The translations under genes were made by a program, and so were the position numbers. This document shows positions 12,917 through 20,146 of a DNA stretch of 34,378 nt, piece after piece. The stretch is from Helicobacter pylori PMSS1 (GTDB lineage: Bacteria > Campylobacterota > Campylobacteria > Campylobacterales > Arcobacteraceae). The DNA lies in assembly GCA_945883785.1 (NCBI GenBank), contig CAMCYD010000009.1, positions 1 through 34,378 on the forward strand, read 5' to 3'. Each line of letters opens with the position of its first letter. Position 1 is the stretch's first letter. A model generated the notes under the pieces. It was not told the origin of the DNA, searched no databases, and saw only the letters and a list, made by a program, of their open reading frames with translations.

Positions 12917-13507
12917 GTTTTCTTCTTTTATAAATTTTAAAATACCTTGTGTATTTCTGTCTGTAAAATAATTGCCTTCTAAAATAGTATTAGTATGTGG
13001 AGAAATTTTTAATATAGCAGTACCAATATGAGGTAGCAGTTTATTACTTCCATTGTTTTTAGGTGTATTCCTGTAAATGTAATAAAAATTCAATCTTCCA
13101 GATTCGGCATTCTTTTTTGGTTGAATAACCAATGTTTCCGATTCTGACTCATCTGTAAATAGTTCCATACTTAAAGTTAAAAAATTTTGCTTGATGAAAA
13201 CCTTTCCTTTTTTCATACCACTTTTTATTATACCATCTTGTTGGGTCCAATTCCAATGTATTTCAACTTCCCAAGTTCCATTGATATTTGGAAAGATCCA
13301 ATTATTTAATACTGGGAGAATATCCCAAATCCATTTCCATGCAAACATTAATATAAATATAACTACTAATTCAAAAATTGCCGTATACTTTATAACACTT
13401 AGAACACTAATCTCTCTATTTAATACTGAAAAAAAAAGAACTATTATTCCTGCGTAAAGACCTGAAAACAAAGTAATAAACTTGGGTATTGAATATAAAC
13501 TAATCAT
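12911..13507 (-). CDS. cap15: Cap15-like CBASS effector (two membrane helices plus beta-barrel sensor)
   Basis: A 198-residue protein from the ATG at 13507 (AAAGG upstream; a TTG at 13516 would add three residues). Two hydrophobic helices (about 8-28 and 40-60) are followed by a beta-rich domain opening FPNINGTWEVEIHWNW, the form of the cyclic-nucleotide-binding beta-barrel of Cap15. Later strands end LEGNYFTDRNTQGILKF. Cap15 effectors bind the cyclic nucleotide made by a CD-NTase, assemble and disrupt the inner membrane. The CD-NTase is encoded two genes upstream and all three genes overlap or abut, supporting this call. Its start overlaps the preceding stop by 8 nt. Confidence 0.72.
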   Translation of the reverse strand: MISLYSIPKFITLFSGLYAGIIVLFFSVLNREISVLSVIKYTAIFELVVIFILMFAWKWIWDILPVLNNWIFPNINGTWEVEIHWNWTQQDGIIKSGMKKGKVFIKQNFLTLSMELFTDESESETLVIQPKKNAESGRLNFYYIYRNTPKNNGSNKLLPHIGTAILKISPHTNTILEGNYFTDRNTQGILKFIKEENT

Positions 13508-13934
13508 AATCTTCAACCTTTATTTCTTTTCCATCTTTAAAAATACAAACTCCATACTTACCACCAACAATAGCAGTATATTTAATATTTGGTAAAGTTG
13601 AGCCTACTTTAGCAACAAAATATCTCACTCCATGTCCATCATTTGCATTTATTAAAAATCCTTTGGGGGGTTGTGGATAAAAATATTGAGCCGAGTGTGT
13701 TATTTTTAAATTTGTGGATAAGATATGAAAACCATCATGATGTAAGTTTTGATAATTAGATAAATCTAGTAATTGGTCAAGTAAATTTTCCCCAGAAATT
13801 ATTGCCTCAGTATCATATAAAGAACTGACAGGAACACTACTAATATCATCACATATTAGTAATCCAAGCCCCGTAAATTGTTTATTTGCTTTATTATAAA
13901 GCTCCACTAGAATCTCATGTAGTTTTTCAATCAT
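13500..13934 (-). CDS. Divergent diadenylate-cyclase-like (DisA_N-like) protein
   Basis: A 144-residue protein started at the ATG at 13934, which overlaps the CD-NTase stop as TAATG and has GGAG upstream. The pattern resembles the DisA/DAC fold: HHDGFHILSTN stands where DGA is expected, and GHGVRYFVAKVG where GTRHRAAxG is expected, followed by TAIVGGKYGVCIFKDGK. The RHR catalytic motif is altered to VRY, so synthesis of c-di-AMP is doubtful. Divergent DAC-like sensor domains have been described computationally in nucleotide-centred conflict systems. A sensor or regulator role between cyclase and effector is my inference. Confidence 0.5.
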   Translation of the reverse strand: MIEKLHEILVELYNKANKQFTGLGLLICDDISSVPVSSLYDTEAIISGENLLDQLLDLSNYQNLHHDGFHILSTNLKITHSAQYFYPQPPKGFLINANDGHGVRYFVAKVGSTLPNIKYTAIVGGKYGVCIFKDGKEIKVEDYD

Positions 13935-14827
13935 TATTGATACTCCAAATAATTCCAAAGTTGAACCATATATTTATTAACATCTTCATAAGTCCATTTT
14001 CTACTATCTCTAAACAAGTACAATAATTCCGACACTTCACCCCATTCACTACAATCTTTTTTATTTTTAGTATTGTCATATATATAAACAATTGATTTTC
14101 TCAATAAATCATTCCACTGTTCATCTCCATTAATAATGTCGTTAGGGACATTCCATACTAAGCACTCTAATAAAAACGATGTAATATTTTCATTGACTAC
14201 TTTTCCATCCTCAATCATTTTATACCTGAGTTTTCTGTGTAATCTTGTGAGCCTTTTAAACTTGCGTGATGTTTGTATATTTTTGTTGATCCCATTATCT
14301 ATATGTTGTTTTGGATAGTTTGTGATTTCACTATTAGAATCAGAAAAGAATTTTGCACCTAAAATATAGTCACCATCTATTTTATACCTTCTAAAGTTCC
14401 ATGTTGGAACGACATCAGTTTCTACAATATAACTATTTTCTTCTATATTAATACATTTATCTCGTCTATCTATTCTGCCATGACCAAATTTAGAAATAAG
14501 TGCTTTTTCCACATCGTCTTTAAATTCTTCATATGAATATTTAGATGGACTATTGAAACCAAAATCTTTTTCTTCTTTACCTTTTGGTAAATCATAATAA
14601 AAAGCACCTGTATATCTAACATTTATATCAATATCACTATTGAGTCTGACATTTGTATTATTTGCATATGAACCTTGAGCAAAAACTTCAATAGATTTAG
14701 CTTTTAATTTATTATCATTATTTATAGCCTCTTTGACCATTCTTATTGCATTCTTAACTTTGGATTCTTCTGTGTCACTTGGGGGTTTTGTCCATTTTGA
14801 TAGCTCTTCTTCTGTAAACTTTGACAC
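13934..14827 (-). CDS. cdnE: CD-NTase (CBASS cyclic oligonucleotide synthase)
   Basis: A 297-residue nucleotidyltransferase that starts at GTG with AAAGGATG upstream. The active site is clear: FAQGSYANNTNVRLNSDIDI carries the GS motif (G52, S53) and two Asp (D65, D67), with the third Asp in YIVETDVVPTW (D138). The helical C-terminal half (RLTRLHRKLRYKM, ITSFLLECLVWNVP) matches the OAS/cGAS-like helical domain of bacterial CD-NTases. Sensing infection, it would make a cyclic di- or trinucleotide that activates the Cap15-like effector. No E1/E2-like or TRIP13/HORMA genes are present, so this is a minimal (type I-like) CBASS. The clade symbol is tentative. Confidence 0.82.
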   Translation of the reverse strand: MSKFTEEELSKWTKPPSDTEESKVKNAIRMVKEAINNDNKLKAKSIEVFAQGSYANNTNVRLNSDIDINVRYTGAFYYDLPKGKEEKDFGFNSPSKYSYEEFKDDVEKALISKFGHGRIDRRDKCINIEENSYIVETDVVPTWNFRRYKIDGDYILGAKFFSDSNSEITNYPKQHIDNGINKNIQTSRKFKRLTRLHRKLRYKMIEDGKVVNENITSFLLECLVWNVPNDIINGDEQWNDLLRKSIVYIYDNTKNKKDCSEWGEVSELLYLFRDSRKWTYEDVNKYMVQLWNYLEYQ

Positions 14828-14924
14828 TTTTAAATCATCCTTTATAGTTTTTTATTACCTCTGCCATGTAACTATTTATTTAATGTACATTATATATAAG
14901 ATAGCCTGAAAACCAATAATTTTT

Positions 14925-15563
14925 TCACATTTTAACTTTCTTGAGCTCTTGCGTATGCTCAATATGATACCTCAAACTTGTAATTGTAACAGGTTTCTCT
15001 AGCTTACTATTGATAATCTTCAAAATACTTGCTTGAGATAGATTCATTTTTAAATATTCCAGGATCTCTAAGTTATATGAATCTAAAACTCTTACTTTTG
15101 CTTTTGCACCAACTGGTCGTCCTAGTTGTTTCCCTTGAGCTTTAGCAGCAGCTAAACCTTGCTTGGTTCGTTCACTAATGATTTCTCGCTCGGTCTGAGC
15201 AAAATATCCATAAATTGCCAATAATAAACTTCCAAGAGCATTATTTTGATTTGTAGAAAGTTCTGGTTGATTTACAAAAATAAGTTTAATCCCAACATCA
15301 TTAAATCGTTCTATCAGATTTAATATCTCAAGCATATTTCTTCCAAGTCTTGAAAGTTCAGTGCATATCAAAATATCATCTTTTTGGAGTTTTTCAAAAA
15401 TCTCTTCAATTTTTCTTTTTTTGATGTCAGATTTTGAAGATATTTCCATTTCCACAAACTCATCTATCATGAGCTTGTGAGTTTGAGCATATTCCAATAT
15501 TTTATGTTTTTGGTTATTTAGGTTTTGGGTATCAGTTGATACCCTAATGTAGCCGATTGTCAT
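14925..15563 (-). CDS. Serine recombinase (resolvase/invertase family)
   Basis: A 212-residue protein from the ATG at 15563 (AGGAAAA upstream); longer frames to 15614 have no ribosome site. The catalytic domain is complete: IGYIRVSTDTQN with the nucleophile S9, ELSRLGRNMLEIL with the active-site Arg residues, and the long helix SLLLAIYGYFAQTEREIISE. It ends with GRPVGAKAKVR and a C-terminal helix-turn-helix (LEYLKMNLSQASILKIIN). The family cuts and rejoins DNA at short dyads; a candidate dyad lies 37 bp upstream at 15600-15632. It borders the CBASS region and may have moved it, or belong with the Tn3 remnant at 33255. Confidence 0.88.
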   Translation of the reverse strand: MTIGYIRVSTDTQNLNNQKHKILEYAQTHKLMIDEFVEMEISSKSDIKKRKIEEIFEKLQKDDILICTELSRLGRNMLEILNLIERFNDVGIKLIFVNQPELSTNQNNALGSLLLAIYGYFAQTEREIISERTKQGLAAAKAQGKQLGRPVGAKAKVRVLDSYNLEILEYLKMNLSQASILKIINSKLEKPVTITSLRYHIEHTQELKKVKM

Positions 15564-15599
15564 AAATTTTCCTATTAAAATATATAAATGTTTATTATT

Positions 15600-15632
15600 G
15601 ATTAAATTATACAATATTATTAGTATTTAATC
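15600..15632. repeat. Inverted repeat, possible recombination site or operator
   Basis: GATTAAAT (15600-15607) and ATTTAATC (15625-15632) are exact inverted copies over a 33-bp span, upstream of the serine recombinase. The size suits a crossover subsite of a resolvase. Confidence 0.4.
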
Positions 15633-15832
15633 AAACTATTTTATATTATATTTTAGAACAATATAATGGTCATTTAATTATAACTATTTTCATGCTGTAA
15701 CAAGGAAAATAACATATATAAAAATTTTTAGAAAGACTCAATTAGATGTCTAATGCAACAACACAAAGATTTTTTGCAAACAAAAATTTAAACGCTATAT
15801 CACTAATTTTCAATTCATAAAGCTTACTAAAA

Positions 15833-15863
15833 TCTAGAAATAGATATACTTTTTTCTAGAAAT
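15833..15863 (+). promoter_or_regulatory. Paired TCTAGAAAT repeats before abiEi
   Basis: Exact direct repeats at 15833-15841 and 15855-15863, 22 bp apart (two helical turns), ending 20 bp before the TTG start. AbiEi-type antitoxins repress their own promoter by binding repeats, so this is a candidate operator. Confidence 0.4.
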
Positions 15864-15883
15864 TTATTTTAAAGGAAATAGTC

Positions 15884-16498
15884 TTGAAGCTATATGATAG
15901 TGTATTTTATTTTATCTCTGGACATGGTAGGGGTTGGGCATTTTCATCAAATGATTTGATAAAAAAATTTGAACGGCAACAAATAGATAATGTATTGTCT
16001 GATTTAGTCAAAGAGAAAAAAATTAGAAGAGTATCAAGAGGAATTTATGACTATCCAAAATATAGTGAGCTTCTCAAAAAAGAGTTAAGTCCAGATATCG
16101 AGCAAGTTGCCCGAGCAATTGCGAGTAAATTTAACTGGAGGATAGAAGTTTCAGGTGAAAGTGCTTTAAACATTTTAAATCTCTCTACTCAAATACAAGC
16201 AAAATATATTTATCTAAGTGATGGACCAAATAAAAGCTATAAACTATTTAACGATGTAGTAATAGAGTTTAAAAAATCAGTTTTAAAAGATATTGGTTTT
16301 AAATATAAAGAGAGTTCTCTTATCGTACAGGCTTTAAAATCTTTAGGTAAAGAGCATATTACAGATGAAATTATAGAAAAAATCAAAGAGCAGATAGAGC
16401 CTAAAATGGTTGAAAAAATCTTAAAAGATACACAAAGTACAACTGTATGGGTATATGAGATTATCAAGCAAGTTTGTAAGGATAATAGCCATGAATAA
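15884..16498 (+). CDS. abiEi: AbiEi-like antitoxin (DUF6088 type)
   Basis: A 204-residue protein with a TTG start after AAAGGA. The N-terminus is a winged helix (WAFSSNDLIKKFERQQIDNV, then VKEKKIRRVSRGIYDYPKY), the common form of AbiEi/DUF6088 proteins. A C-terminal domain contains NWRIEVSGESALNILNLSTQ and the strand KYIYLSDGPNKSYKLF. The protein represses its operon and neutralises the AbiEii nucleotidyltransferase toxin without forming a stable complex (type IV system). Its stop overlaps the original start of the toxin gene at 16491. Length is normal. Confidence 0.82.
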   Translation: MKLYDSVFYFISGHGRGWAFSSNDLIKKFERQQIDNVLSDLVKEKKIRRVSRGIYDYPKYSELLKKELSPDIEQVARAIASKFNWRIEVSGESALNILNLSTQIQAKYIYLSDGPNKSYKLFNDVVIEFKKSVLKDIGFKYKESSLIVQALKSLGKEHITDEIIEKIKEQIEPKMVEKILKDTQSTTVWVYEIIKQVCKDNSHE

Positions 16499-16556
16499 AG
16501 TAGCAAATTTATCAAAATAACAAAGAAAAGAGCTATTTGGTGAAACTGCTACTCTT

Positions 16557-17474
16557 ATGAACACTACAAATGCAATAGTTGAAAAAGATTTTTGGGTTGT
16601 GTGGACTTTGGGTAAAATATTTGAAGATGAGAGATTAAATAAAATCCTAATGTTTAAAGGTGGAACAAGTCTTTCAAAAGTATTTAACCTTATTGGAAGA
16701 TTTTCTGAAGATATAGATCTTATTTTGGATTGGAGATTGGTAACAAAAGAAAATCCATTACAAGAGCTGACCTCAAAAAACAAGCAAGTGAAATTTAACG
16801 AAGAGATAAATGAAAATGCAAAAATCTATATCAAAAATGAGTTGTTACCAATCATTTCGCAAATTTTATTACCACTTTGCACTTGTAATATAGCTGATGA
16901 TGGATTTTCTATAAATGTAAGATATCCAAATGCATTTGACGATAGTTATCTAAGACCTGAAATTCTACTTGAAATTGGTCCACTAGCTTCATGGTTACCA
17001 TCTGATAGTTTTGAAATATCATCATTTGCTGCTCAAAAATTTCCACAGATTTTTGAAAGAGCAAAATGCAGTGTAAATACCATAGTTGCCAAAAGAACAT
17101 TTTGGGGAAAGGCTACTATATTACACCACGAAGCAAATAGACCTCGTGAATCACCTATGCCTATAAGATATTCAAGACACTATTATGACTTAGCAATGAT
17201 GGCTGGAGACAATGTAAAAGATGAATCACTAGCTGATTTGGAGCTACTTAAAAATGTGGTTGATTTTAAACAAAAGTTTTATCCTAGAACTTGGGCAAAA
17301 TATGAAGAAGCTAGAATAGGAACACTAAAACTTTTGCCACCAGAGTTTCGACTTGATGCTCTTAGAAAAGACTATCAAGCCATGCAAAATATGATATTTG
17401 ATAAAAAATTATCGTTTGATGAGATAATTATTACTCTAAAAAACCTTGAAAATGAGATAAACAAAACTTTGTAA
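16557..17474 (+). CDS. abiEii: AbiEii-type nucleotidyltransferase toxin, 5' end interrupted by a nonsense codon
   Basis: The frame from 16557 encodes 305 residues of an AbiEii-family toxin: IVEKDFWVVWTLGKIF near the start, FKGGTSLSKVFNLIGRFSED with the GG(T/S) motif and acidic pair (GGTS 35-38, D52, D54), then YSRHYYDLAMM. The natural start is almost certainly the ATG at 16491, overlapping abiEi: MNKVANLSK is followed by TAA at 16518 and the frame then continues QRKELFGETATLMNTT without a shift. Translation could still restart at the ATG at 16557, giving a protein that lacks about 22 residues but keeps the catalytic core; no clear ribosome site supports this. It may be an inactivated or attenuated toxin. 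Confidence 0.78.
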   Translation: MNTTNAIVEKDFWVVWTLGKIFEDERLNKILMFKGGTSLSKVFNLIGRFSEDIDLILDWRLVTKENPLQELTSKNKQVKFNEEINENAKIYIKNELLPIISQILLPLCTCNIADDGFSINVRYPNAFDDSYLRPEILLEIGPLASWLPSDSFEISSFAAQKFPQIFERAKCSVNTIVAKRTFWGKATILHHEANRPRESPMPIRYSRHYYDLAMMAGDNVKDESLADLELLKNVVDFKQKFYPRTWAKYEEARIGTLKLLPPEFRLDALRKDYQAMQNMIFDKKLSFDEIIITLKNLENEINKTL

Positions 17475-17498
17475 AAAAATGATTTTCAGGAGAACTAA

Positions 17499-17672
17499 AT
17501 GGTAGAAAAAGATGATAAAGAAACAGAAATTATAAAATTAAACTTATTGATGAAAGAAGCTTCAAAGAAAGCTATTGAATTAAAAAAACAAGCTATGGCA
17601 ACACATTTTGAAAAGATAAATCAAATTGTTTTAATAACATATACCAATTCTCAATTAAATGTCTCAAAGTAA
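17499..17672 (+). CDS. 57-residue hypothetical protein
   Basis: A short frame with AGGAGA 6 nt before its ATG, 24 nt after the AbiEii gene. The product MVEKDDKETEIIKLNLLMKE continues ASKKAIELKKQAMATHFEKI and ends NSQLNVSK. It is a charged, all-helical small protein without known relatives. Good ribosome site and placement at the end of the abiE operon support it. Confidence 0.45.
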   Translation: MVEKDDKETEIIKLNLLMKEASKKAIELKKQAMATHFEKINQIVLITYTNSQLNVSK

Positions 17673-17771
17673 AAGATTCACACTTATCGCAATTAATCAG
17701 AAATTGTCTAATTAATCAACAAATCCAAATTTCTAATGTATAATTATTTATCAATTCAAAAAGGTCAAACT

Positions 17772-18074
17772 GTGTTAGAACAAAAAGAGATACTATCAAA
17801 ATTAAAAGAACTAAAACCAACCTATGAAAAGGAGGGTTTAATTTTAGTTGGGCTATTTGGTAGCTATGCAAAAGAAACTCAAAGTACTTTTAGTGATATT
17901 GATATTGCATACAAACTTGATTATGATAGATTTTCTAAAAATTATAAAGATGGTTTTTCAAAGATTTTACGAATTGATGATATAAAAGAAGAACTGCAAC
18001 AAACTTTTAACACAAAGATTGATTTTGTACCAGATAATAATAAATCTATTTTAAGTGATATTATCTATGTCTAG
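17772..18074 (+). CDS. mntA: MntA-type nucleotidyltransferase antitoxin
   Basis: About 100 residues from the GTG at 17772, which has AAAGG 7 nt upstream; an ATG at 17736 has no ribosome site. It is a minimal nucleotidyltransferase: LVGLFGSYAKETQSTFSDID holds the GS(x10)DxD signature, with the third Asp in KIDFVPD. In MntA-HepT systems this antitoxin AMPylates a Tyr next to the HEPN active site of its partner and silences it. Its stop overlaps the partner start by 8 nt, the normal arrangement. Confidence 0.85.
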   Translation: MLEQKEILSKLKELKPTYEKEGLILVGLFGSYAKETQSTFSDIDIAYKLDYDRFSKNYKDGFSKILRIDDIKEELQQTFNTKIDFVPDNNKSILSDIIYV

Positions 18075-18423
18075 TGCTATAAATAAACTTGATAAAATAA
18101 TAGAATCTATCGATAATATAAATTTCATACTTGAAAGTAAAGAGATAAAAATCACACAAGCTATTGAAGATAAAATCATCAAACCCGCTATTAGAATGAA
18201 TATTGTTAGAATCGCTGAACAATTTTCAAAACTCAAAGAAGATAATGAATTTAAAATCCTTGAATGTTTTTCAAGTAATGATTTAAAAGGGATAAGTGCC
18301 GTGAGAAACTATATTGCTCATGATTATGATAGCACTGATGATAATATTATAGAGGATGTTATCAGATATAACTTACCTATATTTAAAGAGATTATTGAAA
18401 AGATTAAAATAGATAATTGCTAG
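18067..18423 (+). CDS. hepT: HepT-type HEPN ribonuclease toxin
   Basis: A 118-residue helical protein from the ATG at 18067 (an in-frame GTG at 18055 is possible). The HEPN signature is intact: SAVRNYIAHDYD gives R80, H85 and Y87, the Rx4HxY motif; the Tyr is the known AMPylation target in this family. Other helices (MNIVRIAEQFSKLKED) fit the four-helix bundle. It is a predicted tRNA- or mRNA-cutting toxin held in check by MntA, with which it overlaps. A weak hairpin (GGGT, TAAG, ACCC) followed by ATTTTT at 18485-18502 may end the transcript. Confidence 0.85.
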   Translation: MSSAINKLDKIIESIDNINFILESKEIKITQAIEDKIIKPAIRMNIVRIAEQFSKLKEDNEFKILECFSSNDLKGISAVRNYIAHDYDSTDDNIIEDVIRYNLPIFKEIIEKIKIDNC

Positions 18424-18564
18424 GGTTTTTCCATTTGATATTTTTACTCTTGAAAACCTAGATTTTCAAATAAGTGTATTTGTAGGGTTAAGACCCATTT
18501 TTAAATAGATATTCTTCTTTTTAAATATCATAGAATTGCACTATTTGCTAATTTTATACCACCT

Positions 18565-18939
18565 TTAGTTTCTTACACTAAATGGCTGCACCAATATTTC
18601 CAATGGAATATGTAAACCATGAGATAAATTTCTAATCATTGTCAAAGATAAAGCTATTTTTCTATTTAAAACTTCAGAAACTTTACTTTTATTTCCCACA
18701 TAAGGGATTAAATCTTTTTGTTTTAGATTCATTTGTTCCATACGATACTTAATCGCTTCAATTGGATCTGGAATTGAAATAACCCAATTTAACTCTTCAT
18801 ATTTTTCAATAAGTAAAACTAAAACTTCAAGCTTATTGCTTTCATTTGTACCCATCTCTGGATTTAAATCCATAAGCTCATCTACTCTTGCAAGTGCTTC
18901 ATCATATTCTATTTCGTTGTTAATAGGTTTTAATATCAT
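18565..18939 (-). CDS. higA: HigA antitoxin (XRE-type)
   Basis: A 124-residue protein. The N-terminal helical part (LKPINNEIEYDEALARVDEL, MDLNPEMGTNESNKLEVL) is followed by a helix-turn-helix, YRMEQMNLKQKDLIPYVGNK with SKVSEVLNRKIALSLTMIRN, exactly the form of HigA antitoxins of this subtype. It binds and inhibits HigB and represses the promoter. AAGGAG before its ATG lies in the end of higB. The toxin-first order is typical of higBA. Confidence 0.9.
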   Translation of the reverse strand: MILKPINNEIEYDEALARVDELMDLNPEMGTNESNKLEVLVLLIEKYEELNWVISIPDPIEAIKYRMEQMNLKQKDLIPYVGNKSKVSEVLNRKIALSLTMIRNLSHGLHIPLEILVQPFSVRN

Positions 18940-18941
18940 TG

Positions 18942-19235
18942 TTATATCTCCTTTGCATTTATTTTATCATATCCACTGTGAGTGCCAATAAACTTAACTC
19001 TCACTATCTTTCGCAAATAATCTATATGAACAATCAATCTATAATCGTTCCCTTTGATATTAAAAACTACCCTATTATCTTCTAAAAAAGAAGCACTGTT
19101 ATATATCTTTTTAATATCTTCTGGTGTTTTCCAATCAGCTTTTCTTGTATCCATATGCCACACTTCTAGTGGCGTTTTTGCTTGTGGATGTTTCTCATAA
19201 AATTCGACTAAAGTTCTTCTGCTTATCACATTCAT
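18942..19235 (-). CDS. higB: HigB mRNA interferase toxin
   Basis: A 97-residue RelE-fold protein: MNVISRRTLVEFYEKHPQAK at the start, LEVWHMDTRKADWKTPEDIK, then NRVVFNIKGNDYRLIVHIDY and KFIGTHSGYDKINAKEI. These are hallmark segments of the HigB toxin that cuts mRNA on the ribosome. The gene ends 2 nt before higA and is transcribed from the region 19236-19356. Length is normal and the sequence is intact. Confidence 0.92.
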   Translation of the reverse strand: MNVISRRTLVEFYEKHPQAKTPLEVWHMDTRKADWKTPEDIKKIYNSASFLEDNRVVFNIKGNDYRLIVHIDYLRKIVRVKFIGTHSGYDKINAKEI

Positions 19236-19356
19236 GAGAGAATTATATATTTTATTCCTTTATAAGGAACTTAATAGTATTGCTTTACTCTTTTATTTTC
19301 TGAACAATCTCCAACATAACTCCCCCCTACTCTTTCCACACATATCTCTTTCTTCC

Positions 19357-19965
19357 TCATCTCTTATATTCCATCATTTTAAATGTAAGCTTTTGATTCT
19401 CAAAAGGCTCAATGATAACTTCGATATCTTCGATTTTGTATTGTAATGGAAATCCAATTTGAGAATTTTTAGCAGTTGATTCTAAAATATAATACTTTTT
19501 ACCATCCAAATAGAGCCCTTTTAGATGAGATAGTTTCCTATCATCTAAAGAAATCAGTGTAAAAATATGCTTTAGAACTGTTACAAACAATACCTCATAC
19601 CTTTGCACTTTCAATAATGATGCTAATAGATTCGTTTTATCATCACAATCCCCATATCCAAGTTCAATAGAATCTTTTGGGGATTTTGCGATTGTTGGGT
19701 TTATTTTATATTCAATATTTGTAACATAATCAAGTATTTTCTGAACTCGACAAAGATCACTTTGACACTCTTCTATAAGTTGATTTGATAGCTCTTTGAT
19801 ATAAGGTTTTGTGGAAACTCTATTGGTGTATATCTCTCCATTGATACCAATTTTGTGATCTTTTGTGAAGATAAAACCTTCAAAGGAGATATACCCTAAA
19901 AGAAAAGCAAATACACCAATAGTAAGAATAGAGAGGCGATGGATGAATAGATGATTAGTAAACAT
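19357..19965 (-). CDS. Transglutaminase-like cysteine protease domain protein
   Basis: A 202-residue protein with one N-terminal membrane helix (about residues 9-33), so the body should be periplasmic. The transglutaminase-like core is visible: IELGYGDCDDKTNLLASLLK with C107, then H133 in VLKHIFT and E162 in YYILESTA in place of the usual Asp. Proteins of this type act as peptidases or cross-linking enzymes in the envelope. The C-terminal segment IEDIEVIIEPFENQKLTF is repeated almost exactly in the fragment at 32599-33000. It diverges from the dehydrogenase gene. Confidence 0.75.
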   Translation of the reverse strand: MFTNHLFIHRLSILTIGVFAFLLGYISFEGFIFTKDHKIGINGEIYTNRVSTKPYIKELSNQLIEECQSDLCRVQKILDYVTNIEYKINPTIAKSPKDSIELGYGDCDDKTNLLASLLKVQRYEVLFVTVLKHIFTLISLDDRKLSHLKGLYLDGKKYYILESTAKNSQIGFPLQYKIEDIEVIIEPFENQKLTFKMMEYKR

Positions 19966-20090
19966 AAGTTAATGATACCATCTTATACTAAAAGTAGTTC
20001 AAAGTTAGGCTTGAAGCTAAATTTAAAATTCTTTGTCGTATTTTTCCAAAATTTATAAAAATCGTCATTAAAATTAAGCGCTGTAATTGG

Positions 20091-20096
20091 TATAAT
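20091..20096 (+). promoter_or_regulatory. -10 element of the dehydrogenase gene
   Basis: A consensus TATAAT within TTGGTATAATCATA, about 50 bp before the start. Campylobacterota promoters rely on the -10 box, so this is a plausible sigma-70 promoter. Confidence 0.4.
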
Positions 20097-20146
20097 CATA
20101 AGCTCAATTCATTTTGTATTGATGATAAATAAATAAAGGAAAAATC

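Larger units (their letters stand above)
15564..15883. other. Divergent intergenic region between recombinase and abiE
   Basis: About 320 bp of AT-rich DNA without a gene. It holds the recombinase-proximal dyad and, before abiEi, two direct TCTAGAAAT repeats. Confidence 0.55.

Noticed and set aside
14925-15563. Serine recombinase as the integrase of the attC-like sites
   Set aside because: attC sites are used by tyrosine recombinases of the IntI type; a serine recombinase acts on different sites.
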